From assembly GCF_014651075.1 (NCBI RefSeq), contig NZ_BMWE01000031.1, positions 1 through 57,026 of the forward strand: DNA of 57,026 nt. The letters are read 5' to 3'. Source of the DNA: Streptomyces djakartensis (GTDB lineage: Bacteria > Actinomycetota > Actinomycetes > Streptomycetales > Streptomycetaceae). Below are positions 15,411 through 24,312 of this stretch, in pieces (position 1 is the first letter of the stretch; each line of letters starts with the position of its first letter). A program made the position numbers and the translations under genes. The notes under the pieces are model-generated. The model was given only the letters and a program-made list of their open reading frames with translations, searched no databases and was not told where the DNA came from.

Positions 15411-17729
15411 TCAGGACCTGTCCGTGACCACCGCGGCCTGCGGGCGGATCGGCAGGCGGTTCACCGGGCGGCCGGTGGCGGCCCGTACGGCGGACGCGAT
15501 CGCCGCCGGGGACGTCACCACCGGCACCGCGCTGACCGCCTTCGCCCCGAAGGGGGCGACCACGTCCCGTTCCTCGACCAGCCTGACGATGCGGATGTCG
15601 GGCGCGTCTAGGGCCGTCGGGAGGGCGTAACCGGTCAGGTCGGGGTGGCGGACGAGGCCGCGCGGGGTGCGCAGGTTCTCGGTGAGCGCGACACCGAGGC
15701 CCTGGGTCACGCCCGCCTCGATCCGGGCGGCCAGCTGCGCCGGGTTCAGGATCCGCCCCACGTCCTGTGCCACGGCCAGTTCCACGACCCGGACCGCACC
15801 GATCTCGATGTCGACGTCCACCACCGCGCGGATCGCGCAGAAGGACATGCCGACGAAGGCGTCACCCTGACCGGCCTCGTTCAGCGGCTCGGTCGGGTGC
15901 GGACGGCACTGGGCGGTGGCCCACAGTTCCTTGCCGTCCAGCGCCTCGGTGACGGTCGTCGAGAGGACACCGTCGTACGACGTGATCTTACCGTCGGTGA
16001 TCTGGAGGAGCTCCGTGGACATGCCGAACTTGTGGGCGAGCGGCTGGAGGAGCTGCGTACGGACCATCTTGGCCGCGCGCTCCACCGCGCCGCCCGACAC
16101 CCAGGTGTGCCGGCCGCGGCAGCCCGCGCCCGCCGGGGGCTGGTCGGTGTCGACCGGCGCCACGTGCACCTCGTCTATGCCGAGGGTCTCCTGCACGATC
16201 TGCCGGGCGAGGGTGGTGAAGCCCTGGCCGGTCTCGACGGCCGCGCACAGTACCGTCGCCACACCGTCGTGGACCTTGACGGTCGCCGTGGAGACCTCGT
16301 CCGCGCCCTCGGCGCCCAGCATGTGCACCATGCCGAGGCCGTAGCCCACGCCCCTGCGCACCGCGCCCGGCTCGCCCGCGCCCTCGGGGCCGCCGGGCAG
16401 CAGCCAGTCCTCCTCGGGGGTGTCCTTGGGCAACGGCGGGAGGGGGAAGTCCCTCACAGCTTGGAGGAGTTCGGCGACCGGAGCAGGGCAGGTCACCGTC
16501 TGGCCGGTCGGCAGGACGTCACCCGTCGCCATGGCGTTGATCAGCCGTACCTCGGCCGGGTCGAGGCCGAGTCTCTTCGCGATCTTGTCCATCTGCGCCT
16601 CGTAGGCGGCGCAGACCTGCATGGCCCCTTCGCCGCGTACGTGGCCCGACGGGGGGTTGTTGGTGCGGACGGCCCAGCCCTCGATGAAGGCGTTCGGGAC
16701 GACGTACGGGCCGCAGGCGAAGCCGACGGCGGCGGCCAGGGCGTCGGCGGAGGTGTCGGCGTAGGCGCCCGCGTCGAGCAGGATCTGCGCCTCGACCTTG
16801 ACGAGTCTGCCCTCGGCGTCGGCGTGGTGGCGGTAGCGCAGGAGGGTGGGGTGCCGGTGGGCGTGGCCGAGGAAGGACTCCTCGCGCGTGGCGGCGAGTT
16901 TCACCGGGCAGCCCGTGCGCAGCGCCAGCAGGCCGAGCGGGAGCTGGAAGCTCTGGTCCTCACGGTCGGCCGTGGCGCCGGGGACGCCGGTGACGACGAC
17001 CTTGACGCGCTCGGGTTCCAGCGCGAAGGCGGCGGCCGCGGTGTCGCGGTCGGCGTGCGGGTCGGTGGAGGCGAGGTACAGCTCCACGCCGCCGTCCGGG
17101 CGCGGTACGGCCAGACCCGCCTCGGCTCCGATGGGCGCCGGGTCCGCGCGGCCGATGCGGTACAGGCCCTCGACGACGATCTCACCGGCCGCCTCCGGGT
17201 CGCCGTGGTGCAGCGGGATGTGCCGGATCAGGTTGCCGTCGGGGTGCAGCGGCTCGGCCTCGAAGGCCTGCTCCGGGTCGGTCACCGGGTCGAGCACCTC
17301 GTACTCGACGATGACGGCGGCGGCGGCCATGCGCGCGGTGTCCGGGTGGTCGGCGGCGACGGCGGCGATCGGCTCGCCGTGGTGGCGTACGACCTCGGAG
17401 GCGAAGACCGGGCGGTCCGCCCTGCCCCGGCCGTGCAGCGGGCGGCCGGGGACGTCCTCGTGGGTGACGACGGCGCGGACGCCGGGCATCTCGCGCGCGT
17501 GGGTGGTGTCGATGGAGACGATGCGCGCGTGCGGGTGCGGTGAGCGCAGCACGGCCGCCCACAGCAGGCCCTCGGCCCACAGGTCGGCGGCGTACGGGAA
17601 GGTCCCCTCCGTCTTGGCGCGGGCGTCGGCGGCCGGGAGGGAGGCGCCGAGGCCGTGCGGCAGCGGTTCGGGAGCGGGGGCGGCCTCCGCGGCCTGTGCG
17701 GCCGGTGCGGTGGCTGCTTCGTTGCTCAC
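15411..17729 (-). CDS. Molybdenum hydroxylase large subunit, atypical
   Basis: Molybdopterin-binding subunit of a xanthine-dehydrogenase-family enzyme, 772 residues. The N-terminal domain has the usual opening (DARAKTEGTFPYAADL, SPHPHARIVSIDT), and cofactor-binding stretches are present (PPSGHVRGEGAMQVCAAYEA, AAVETGQGFTTLARQI, GRHTWVSGGAVE). Near the C terminus most members read GVGEP, with the active-site glutamate; here it reads AVSAVP (GAKAVSAVPVV), so that glutamate is missing. GTG start overlapping the iron-sulfur subunit stop by 4 bp. It could be a divergent hydroxylase with another substrate or an inactive paralog. Calling it xanthine dehydrogenase is not justified. Confidence 0.88.
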   Translation of the reverse strand: MSNEAATAPAAQAAEAAPAPEPLPHGLGASLPAADARAKTEGTFPYAADLWAEGLLWAAVLRSPHPHARIVSIDTTHAREMPGVRAVVTHEDVPGRPLHGRGRADRPVFASEVVRHHGEPIAAVAADHPDTARMAAAAVIVEYEVLDPVTDPEQAFEAEPLHPDGNLIRHIPLHHGDPEAAGEIVVEGLYRIGRADPAPIGAEAGLAVPRPDGGVELYLASTDPHADRDTAAAAFALEPERVKVVVTGVPGATADREDQSFQLPLGLLALRTGCPVKLAATREESFLGHAHRHPTLLRYRHHADAEGRLVKVEAQILLDAGAYADTSADALAAAVGFACGPYVVPNAFIEGWAVRTNNPPSGHVRGEGAMQVCAAYEAQMDKIAKRLGLDPAEVRLINAMATGDVLPTGQTVTCPAPVAELLQAVRDFPLPPLPKDTPEEDWLLPGGPEGAGEPGAVRRGVGYGLGMVHMLGAEGADEVSTATVKVHDGVATVLCAAVETGQGFTTLARQIVQETLGIDEVHVAPVDTDQPPAGAGCRGRHTWVSGGAVERAAKMVRTQLLQPLAHKFGMSTELLQITDGKITSYDGVLSTTVTEALDGKELWATAQCRPHPTEPLNEAGQGDAFVGMSFCAIRAVVDVDIEIGAVRVVELAVAQDVGRILNPAQLAARIEAGVTQGLGVALTENLRTPRGLVRHPDLTGYALPTALDAPDIRIVRLVEERDVVAPFGAKAVSAVPVVTSPAAIASAVRAATGRPVNRLPIRPQAAVVTDRS

Positions 17730-20221
17730 GCGGGGCCTCCGTCCTGGCCGTAGGACTGGTCATGAGGGTCTGGGGAGTGCGCTTCCGGGGCGTGCGGGCC
17801 CTGGGAGTGTGCTTCCGCCGAGGGTGTCTCCGGGGGCGAACCGAAGGCCGACGGGTTGACGCCGCCCGCCCCCGGGCCCGCCTGGTGCGGGATACGGGGC
17901 TCGCCGGTGTCGCCGTCGGCGGGTGCGGCGTGGGCCTCGCGTTCGGCGACGACTTCCTTCACGGCGTCCACCACGCCCCGGTAGCCGGTACAGCGGCACA
18001 GGTTGCCGCAGAGTGCCTGGCGGGTCTCCAGCTCGGTCGGCGCCGGGTTGCCCTCCAGGAGGTCGTGCACGGTCATCGCCATGCCCGGTACGCAGAAGCC
18101 GCACTGCACGGCGCCGCAGCGGGCGAGCGCCCGCTGCACGTCCGACGGCTGTCCGTCCTCGGCCAGGCCCTCGACGGTACGGACCTCACTGCCGGCGGCG
18201 GTCACTGCCGGGACCAGGCAGGACGCGACGAGCCGTCCGTCGACCTGGACGTTGCAGGCCCCGCACTCCCCCTGCGAGCAGCCGTCCTTGGCGCCCGCGA
18301 GCCCGAGCCGCTCGCGCAGCACGTACAGCAGGGACTCGCCGATCCACGCGTCGGTGACGGGGCGCTCGGTGTCGTTGACCCGCAGGACGTACGACGCGAG
18401 GGGGTGCTCCTCCCGCGGCATCGCGGGAGGCGTGTCGTGGTCGTGGCCCGCCCGGTCGTGCGGGGTGCCGGTGGCGTCGTGCCCGGTGGCCTGCTGGTCT
18501 TCCGGGGCCGGGGCGTTCGTGGGCCCGGCGCCGGCGGCCTCCGGGCCGGCGTCCGTGTCCGCCAGGGCCGGGAGAGCTCCGGCCTCCGGCTGCACGGGGC
18601 CTTCAGCGGCGTCCGCGTTGTCTGCGGCGTCCACGGCCTCCGGGGCGTCCTCGGTGGCCTCACCGGCCCCGGGGGCGGGCTGTGAGGCTTCCTGCGCCTG
18701 CTCCGGCCTCCCGGTGGTGTCCTCGGCTGCCTCGGGCGCCTCGTGGGCGGGGACGCCGGGGAACTCCCCGGGTGCTTCGGGGTACGGCTGGGGCGACGAC
18801 GCGGCCGCGGGCCGCTCGGGTTCCGGGTGCGCGTGCGCGGCGCGATCGGAGGGCTCGGCCGGGTCACCGGCGGGGCCGGAGAGCTCCTGCCCGTGGCCGG
18901 AGTCTCCCGACGGTTCCGTTCCCCGGCCCGGCTCTACGGACGGTTCCGAGCCGTGACCGACGAAGCCGGAGTGCTCCGGCCCGCCCTCGGCGAAGGGGAC
19001 GGACTCCGAGCCGTGACCGGTGAAGCGAGAGGCCTCCGCCTCGGGCGCCCGGCCGGCCTCGCCGGACGGTTCCGAGCCGTGACCGGTGAAGCCGGAGTGC
19101 TCCGGCCCGCCCTCGGCGAAGGGGACGGACTCCGAGCCGTGGCCGGTGAAGCCGGAGGCCTCCGCCCCGTGTTCCCCCGGCGCCCGGCCGGCCTCGCCGG
19201 ACGGCCGGTGTGTGTGCTCGGCGTCGGGCATCTCCGGTCCGTGACCGGCGAAGGCGGACGACTCGGGTGCGTGACCGGTCTCCTCGTACGGCTGCGGCCC
19301 GTGACCGCCGTCGTCGTGAGTCCCCGCCGCGTGACCGGTGCCCTCGGGAACTGCCGGGGCCTCACCGGGCGCCCGGTCCGTCTGACCCGTCTGGTCCGTC
19401 TGCTGCGGGAGAGCGGCGGGCGGCTGCTCCGGCGCGTATCCGGAGGCCGGTCCGGCGGCGTCCTGCCGCCCGTGCTCATGGCCGTGCTCGTGCGAGTAGG
19501 CGGGCGCGGCCTGCTCCTGGGCCGCCGGGTCCTGCTCCCCCCACGGCCGGCCCGCCGCGTGTGTCGCCCAAGGCGCGGGCGCGCCGCCGGGCAGCGTGGG
19601 CGGCGGGGTACCGCCCCACTGCTCGACCAGCGAGGAGGTGGTGAACTCGCCCGACTCGTCCGGAAGGTCACCCCCGGCGACGGGGATGGACCACTGCCCG
19701 GTCACGTCATGGCCGGGCGCGGTCTCCGCCGCCGCGGCCTCTTCGAAGCTCCACTGCCCCGTGGTGCCCGGGTTGTACGTGAACCGGTCGTCACCGCCGT
19801 GCTGCCCCGCGCCCGGGCCGTACGGCGTGCCGGTGTCGTAGGGGTTGCCGGTGCCGTACGGGGCCTCGTACGGCTGCTCCCCCACGCCGTGCCCCTGCTG
19901 GTGCCCACCGTGCTCGTGCCCCTGCTGGTGTGCGGCGTGCGGGTCGTGCCACTGGGTGCCGTCGGCGGGCGCGCCGGGCGCCGGCCAGCCCATGGCCGCC
20001 GGGTCGGTTCCGGCGGTCATGGCGGGGTCGACCGCGATCTGCGGCGGTACGTAGCCGTGGCCGGGCGCGGCGAGAGGGCTGTCCGCGGCCAGCAGGGCGT
20101 CGACGCCCCCCTCGGGGAGTTCGACGAAGGCGGTGGCGCCGTCGTCGTACTCGCCCTGGGGCAGCGGGTCCCAGCGACCGCCGCTCCGGGGCGTGCCCTC
20201 TCCGTGCTGGTCGTCGGTCAC
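17726..20221 (-). CDS. [2Fe-2S] subunit with long N-terminal extension
   Basis: 831 residues, against about 160-200 for usual members. Residues ~606-760 are the complete two-cluster module: C-x4-C-x2-C-x11-C (GCSQGECGACNVQ) and the second set CGFCVPG...CGNLCRCTGY. The first ~605 residues are low-complexity, rich in Gly, Pro, Glu, His and Ala, with repeats such as GHGSEPSGEAGRAPE, TGQWS pairs and a 42-residue repeat. No signal peptide or membrane segment is seen. GTG start overlaps the FAD subunit stop by 4 bp. Electron transfer from the Mo site to FAD is expected; the extension's role is unknown, perhaps assembly or localisation. Confidence 0.88.
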   Translation of the reverse strand: MTDDQHGEGTPRSGGRWDPLPQGEYDDGATAFVELPEGGVDALLAADSPLAAPGHGYVPPQIAVDPAMTAGTDPAAMGWPAPGAPADGTQWHDPHAAHQQGHEHGGHQQGHGVGEQPYEAPYGTGNPYDTGTPYGPGAGQHGGDDRFTYNPGTTGQWSFEEAAAAETAPGHDVTGQWSIPVAGGDLPDESGEFTTSSLVEQWGGTPPPTLPGGAPAPWATHAAGRPWGEQDPAAQEQAAPAYSHEHGHEHGRQDAAGPASGYAPEQPPAALPQQTDQTGQTDRAPGEAPAVPEGTGHAAGTHDDGGHGPQPYEETGHAPESSAFAGHGPEMPDAEHTHRPSGEAGRAPGEHGAEASGFTGHGSESVPFAEGGPEHSGFTGHGSEPSGEAGRAPEAEASRFTGHGSESVPFAEGGPEHSGFVGHGSEPSVEPGRGTEPSGDSGHGQELSGPAGDPAEPSDRAAHAHPEPERPAAASSPQPYPEAPGEFPGVPAHEAPEAAEDTTGRPEQAQEASQPAPGAGEATEDAPEAVDAADNADAAEGPVQPEAGALPALADTDAGPEAAGAGPTNAPAPEDQQATGHDATGTPHDRAGHDHDTPPAMPREEHPLASYVLRVNDTERPVTDAWIGESLLYVLRERLGLAGAKDGCSQGECGACNVQVDGRLVASCLVPAVTAAGSEVRTVEGLAEDGQPSDVQRALARCGAVQCGFCVPGMAMTVHDLLEGNPAPTELETRQALCGNLCRCTGYRGVVDAVKEVVAEREAHAAPADGDTGEPRIPHQAGPGAGGVNPSAFGSPPETPSAEAHSQGPHAPEAHSPDPHDQSYGQDGGPA
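18962..19204. repeat. 126-bp repeat inside the iron-sulfur gene
   Basis: Two copies starting at 18962 and 19088, 126 bp apart. The first ~55 bases are nearly identical (each begins GAAGCCGGAGTGCTCCGG) and the rest differs by substitutions and a small 9-base indel. It encodes a 42-residue unit containing HSGF and GHGSES. It keeps frame, so it is a tolerated, probably length-variable part of the disordered N-terminal region. Confidence 0.75.
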
Positions 20222-21111
20222 GACAGCGCCCTCCCCAGTGCTCGTCGGGCCAGCGCGGCGACGGTGCGCCGCAAGTGCAGTACGGCGGGCGGAAGCTGCG
20301 GTACGGAGCCGTCCTCGGCCGGGGCCGCGTCGGGGATGCAGGCCGCGGCGACGTACTCCCCGAAGGCGCTGAGCGCCTCCGGCACGATCGCGCGGTTGTT
20401 GTCCCAGTCGATGAGCCGGCCCACCCACTGCTCGGCCTCCAGGGGGCGCAGCGGCATCGGCGCTATGGCACCCACCGCGCAGCGCACGCCCCGGCGTGCG
20501 GGGTCCAGGACCAGGGCCACCGACGCCACCGCGCGCCCTGGCCCGGTGCGGCCGGTCGCCTTCAGGAAGACCTGCGGGGCGTGCAGCAGCGGTACGCGCA
20601 CGTAGCCGATGAGTTCACCGGCGCGCAGCAGGTCCATCCCGGCCAGCAGGTGCGACACCGGGATCTCCCGGCGGGCTCCGCCCGGGCCCGCGACGATCAG
20701 GGTCGCCTCCAGGGCGGCCAGCACCGGCAGCGCGTCCCCGGTGGGGGCGGCCGAGGCGATGTTGCCGCCCAGGGTGCCCGCGTTGCGGATGTGCGGCGGG
20801 CCCGCGGCGCGCGCGGCGGCGGCGAGCGCCGGGATCAGGGCCGCGAAGTCGGGGCGGCCCATGCGCGCGTGCGTGAGGCCCGCGCCGAGCAGCGCGTGGC
20901 CGTCCTGGTACTGCCAGCCGCGGATCTCGCTGATCCGGCCGAGTCCCACCAGGGCGGCAGGCCTGAGCTGCCCGGAGTTGACGGCGGCCATCAGGTCGGT
21001 GCCGCCTGCGACGGGCACGGCCGCGGGCATGGCGGTGAGTGCCGTCACGGCCTCGTCCAGCGTCGTGGGCAGCGTGACGGCCTGCGCCGCCTGCGGTGCG
21101 TGCGTGGTCAA
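20218..21111 (-). CDS. Molybdenum hydroxylase FAD subunit
   Basis: FAD-binding medium subunit of the three-part enzyme, about 297 residues. The FAD-binding motifs VPVAGGTDLMAAVNSGQ and HIRNAGTLGGNIASA are intact. I chose the TTG at 21111 (LTTHAPQAAQ), because GGAAGGGG lies about ten bases before it and the longer upstream frame does not resemble the family. It is the first gene of the operon FAD, then Fe-S, then Mo, each overlapping the next by 4 bp. The 260-bp region before it should hold the promoter; nothing specific was recognised. Confidence 0.9.
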   Translation of the reverse strand: MTTHAPQAAQAVTLPTTLDEAVTALTAMPAAVPVAGGTDLMAAVNSGQLRPAALVGLGRISEIRGWQYQDGHALLGAGLTHARMGRPDFAALIPALAAAARAAGPPHIRNAGTLGGNIASAAPTGDALPVLAALEATLIVAGPGGARREIPVSHLLAGMDLLRAGELIGYVRVPLLHAPQVFLKATGRTGPGRAVASVALVLDPARRGVRCAVGAIAPMPLRPLEAEQWVGRLIDWDNNRAIVPEALSAFGEYVAAACIPDAAPAEDGSVPQLPPAVLHLRRTVAALARRALGRALS

Positions 21112-21371
21112 ACCGGCTGCCCCTTCCCGCTGCCCCACCTGGTCCCACCTGTGCTGCCGTACGGTACGTGCTGACAGGGCGGACGTGGCAACTCTGGCAC
21201 ATCTTGGCGAGAGCCGAAGACACGGGTCCACTAGGAGGCATTCGCCCACCTCACTGGGGAGATGGTCCGTTTTCGTACAGGTTCGCCAGTGCATCACGAT
21301 TGGCACTTTCGGTGACCCTTGTGCGCATTTTCTGTTGCCTGTTCGACCTGTTCGGTCCCGACGGCCGGGCG

Positions 21372-22997
21372 CTACCGGTGGGGCGGCGGGCCGTCGAGCG
21401 GGCGGCCCGGCACCCCGGGGCGCCGTTGCCAGGGCAGGGGGCCGGAGGGTGGCCGGTAAGCGACGCCGAGGGCGTCGAGCCGCCGGTAGTGGGCCGTCAT
21501 GCGGCGCTCGAAACCGGTGAAGTCCCGTGCCGCCGGGGCGGGCAGGTCACTCCAGGCGACCTCGGCGAAGGCCGCGAGCCGGGGGAACGTCTGGTAGTCG
21601 ACGCGCGCCTGGTCCTCCATCACCTCGGTCCACACGTTGGCCTGGGTGCCCAGCACATGGCGGGCCTCCTCGGGGGACAACTCCGGTGGAACCGGCTCGA
21701 ACCGGTAGACGTCCTCCAGGGTGCGCACCCACCCGATCGGTACCGGCTCGTCGGGGCCCGGAGACTGACGGTGGTCCAGATACACCTGCTGCTCGGGGCA
21801 CATGACCACGTCGTGGCCGGCCCGGGCGGCGGCGACGCCACCGGCGTAACCACGCCAGGAGGACACGGCCGCGCCCCTCGCCAGCCCGCCCTCCAGGATC
21901 TCGTCCCAGCCGATCAGCCGGCGCCCGCGCGCGGAGAGCCAGTCGTCGAAGTGCCCGATGAACCAGGACTGGAGCTCGTCCTCGTCGGCGAGGCCGAGTT
22001 CCCTGATGCGGGCCTGCGCGGTCGCCGACCGCCGCCACTGGCCCTTGGGGCACTCGTCGCCGCCGACGTGGACGAACTCCGAGGGGAACAGCTCGAGAAC
22101 CTCCTCGAAGACGCCCTCGTAGAAGCGCAGGGTGTTGTCAGTGGGGGCGAGTACGTTCGGGTTGACTCCCCAGGTGTCCCGGACGGAGAGGGCGGTCGTG
22201 TCGATGACGTCGGTGTTGCCGAGTTCCGGGTAGGCGGCGATGGCGGCCTGCGAATGGCCGGGCACGTCGATCTCGGGGACGACGGTGATGTGCCGCTCGG
22301 CGGCGTAGGCGACGATCTCCCGGATGTCGTCCTGGGTGTAGTGGCCGCCGTGCGGCTTCTCCTCCCACAGCGGCGAGGTCCCATGGCCGGTTTTGGTCCG
22401 CGCCCGCCAGGAGCCGATCTCCGTCAACAGGGGATGTCTTCTGATCTCGAGGCGCCAGCCCTGGTCGTCCGTCAGATGGAAGTGGAAGACGTTCAGTTTG
22501 TGCGCCGCCATCAGATCGAGGCAGCGCAGGACACCCTCCTTGGGCGTGAAGTGCCGGGCGACATCGAGCATGAGACCGCGCCATGGGAATCGGGGCGCGT
22601 CCGCGATCGTCACGTGCGGCACGGCCCAGGTGCGGTGGCGGTCGAGCGGGGCCCTGCGGTACGCGTCGGGGCCGAGGAGCTGCCGCAGCGTCTGGGCTCC
22701 CCAGAAGGCACCGGCCGCGCTGCCGCCCTCGACGAGGACGCCGTTTTGGTCACTGACGAGGCGGTACTCCTCGGGGCCGAGGTCCGTGTCGAGCTGGAGC
22801 CCGATGCCGTCGCCACCGGCGTCGCCGAGTTCCCGCCCCTCCCGCAACGGCAGGCCGGTGGCCTCCCGCAGGACGGTGCGCAGCCAGTGGCCGACGCCCT
22901 CGGTCGCGGCGTCGGCGTAGAGCCGGGAGTGCGCCGTCAGCCGCACCTCGCCGGAGCCGGCGACGACATCGCGGGGAGCCGGAATCAAGTCAGTCAC
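21372..22997 (-). CDS. GH20 beta-N-acetylhexosaminidase
   Basis: A 541-residue glycoside hydrolase family 20 enzyme that releases N-acetylglucosamine from chitobiose-type substrates. The N-terminal GH20b domain is about 1-130 and the catalytic barrel follows. The catalytic pair is visible as Asp314-Glu315 in HVGGDECPKGQW. Other family marks: FHFHLTDDQGWRLEI and EIDVPGHSQAA. No signal peptide is seen, so it is probably cytoplasmic and acts on imported chitobiose. GTG start with AAGGA six bases upstream. No DasR-type site was noticed nearby. Confidence 0.95.
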   Translation of the reverse strand: MTDLIPAPRDVVAGSGEVRLTAHSRLYADAATEGVGHWLRTVLREATGLPLREGRELGDAGGDGIGLQLDTDLGPEEYRLVSDQNGVLVEGGSAAGAFWGAQTLRQLLGPDAYRRAPLDRHRTWAVPHVTIADAPRFPWRGLMLDVARHFTPKEGVLRCLDLMAAHKLNVFHFHLTDDQGWRLEIRRHPLLTEIGSWRARTKTGHGTSPLWEEKPHGGHYTQDDIREIVAYAAERHITVVPEIDVPGHSQAAIAAYPELGNTDVIDTTALSVRDTWGVNPNVLAPTDNTLRFYEGVFEEVLELFPSEFVHVGGDECPKGQWRRSATAQARIRELGLADEDELQSWFIGHFDDWLSARGRRLIGWDEILEGGLARGAAVSSWRGYAGGVAAARAGHDVVMCPEQQVYLDHRQSPGPDEPVPIGWVRTLEDVYRFEPVPPELSPEEARHVLGTQANVWTEVMEDQARVDYQTFPRLAAFAEVAWSDLPAPAARDFTGFERRMTAHYRRLDALGVAYRPPSGPLPWQRRPGVPGRPLDGPPPHR

Positions 22998-23126
22998 GTC
23001 AGTCCTTCACCGCCCCGCCCAGACCCGGCGCCGGAACCGGAATCGCGCCACTGCGGTCACGGCGCGCAACGCGACGGGGGACCGGCCGACCCACCCTGCG
23101 CGACACCCGGACAGCACGAAAGCCCC

Positions 23127-23149
23127 CAGGGTGCACAGGACGCACCCTG
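23127..23149 (-). terminator. Hairpin after DUF3039 gene
   Basis: CAGGGTGC (23127-23134) pairs with GCACCCTG (23142-23149) around a seven-base loop, 27 bp beyond the stop of the minus-strand DUF3039 gene and before the hexosaminidase. No T-run follows. Confidence 0.5.
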
Positions 23150-23175
23150 AAGGCCGTACGCCGCTCGGGCAGGCG

Positions 23176-23457
23176 CTACTTCTCGCCCTTGCCGCTGTCG
23201 TCGTCGCCGGAGCCCATGGACTCGTAGATCTCCTTGCACATGGGGCACACGGGGTACTTCTTCGGGTCGCGGCCCGGCACCCAGACCTTGCCGCACAGCG
23301 CCACGACGGGGGTGCCGTCGAGGGCGCTCGCCATGATCTTGTCCTTCTGGACGTAATGGGCGAAGCGCTCGTGGTCACCGTCACCATGGGAGGTCTGCGG
23401 TGTCGGCTCTACGAGGGTCCCCGTACCAGTCCCGCGCTCGGGCTCGAGAGTGCTCAT
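23176..23457 (-). CDS. DUF3039 family protein
   Basis: A 93-residue protein of the DUF3039 family typical of actinobacteria. A zinc-ribbon-like set of cysteines is seen: one in VVALCGKVWVPGRD and a C-x2-C in YPVCPMCKEIY. The C-terminal tail is acidic and polar. The ATG at 23457 (STLEPERGT) is chosen; the longer frame upstream overlaps the YqgE gene and is Arg/Pro-rich. It follows YqgE on the same strand after 29 bp, so it may share a transcript. The function is not established. Confidence 0.88.
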   Translation of the reverse strand: MSTLEPERGTGTGTLVEPTPQTSHGDGDHERFAHYVQKDKIMASALDGTPVVALCGKVWVPGRDPKKYPVCPMCKEIYESMGSGDDDSGKGEK

Positions 23458-23486
23458 AAGCAACAGGGTACTGAAGGTCACAGACA

Positions 23487-24068
23487 TCAGTTGAGCGACG
23501 GGTCGTCCGGGTACGTGGCGACCATCGCCAGCTCGCCCCGCTGGCGGCGCAGCACCTCGCGCCAGAGCCGCTCCGGGACCGGGCACGAGACGTCGCCGGG
23601 CTCCGACTCGACCACGTACCAAGCGCCGTCCACCAGCTCGTCCTCCAGCTGGCCCGGGCCCCAGCCGGCGTATCCGGCGAAGATCCGCAGGGAGCCGAGG
23701 GCGGAGGCCAGCAGTTCCGGCGGGGCCTCCAGATCGACCAGCCCGATCGCGCCGTGCACCCGCCGCCAGCCCAGCGGAGCGGCCTCCCCGGTCGCACCGC
23801 CGGGAACGACGGCGACCCCGAGCGCCGAGTCCAGCGAGACCGGACCGCCCTGGAACACGACGCCGGGCTCACCGGCGAGATCCCCCCAGCCCTCCAGGAT
23901 GTCGTTCACGTCCACCGGCGTCGGGCGGTTGAGGACCACACCGAGGGAGCCCTCCTCGTCGTGGTCGAGGAGCAGCACGACCGCGCGGTCGAAGTTCGGG
24001 TCCGCCAGGGCCGGCGTGGCCACGAGCAACCGCCCTGTGAGCGAGGACACCTCGGTCATGCCAGACAT
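23487..24068 (-). CDS. YqgE/AlgH family protein
   Basis: A 193-residue UPF0301 protein. Conserved stretches: LTGRLLVATPALADPNFDRAVV, LLDHDEEGSLGVVLNRP, VVFQGGPV, and IFAGYAGWGPGQLEDEL. The role of the family is unclear (AlgH has been linked to regulation). Cytosolic, with no signal. ATG at 24068, with a second possible ATG four codons later. Divergent from murA across a 244-bp region that should contain both promoters. Confidence 0.92.
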   Translation of the reverse strand: MSGMTEVSSLTGRLLVATPALADPNFDRAVVLLLDHDEEGSLGVVLNRPTPVDVNDILEGWGDLAGEPGVVFQGGPVSLDSALGVAVVPGGATGEAAPLGWRRVHGAIGLVDLEAPPELLASALGSLRIFAGYAGWGPGQLEDELVDGAWYVVESEPGDVSCPVPERLWREVLRRQRGELAMVATYPDDPSLN

Positions 24069-24312
24069 GATCCCGCATCTTCCCTTCCCGTGGGGAGCAA
24101 TGAGGACGACCGGTGTGCACGCAGCTCAGGGCACGCCGACGCGTCCCCACGTGCACGAACCTGACCGTGACCCCTTGTGCCCGGCACGAAACCGTTCGTG
24201 TTGTGACAGAGCTATGACGTGGCTGGGTCTGACTCAGGCTTACAGAAGGGGGGTGGAAGGCGATTACCCTTTCCCTCCTGACCCCTGCCCGACTCCACGG
24301 AACGCGAGATTC

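Noticed and set aside
22998..23175. DasR operator upstream of the hexosaminidase
   Set aside because: No sequence like the known DasR site was noticed in this stretch.
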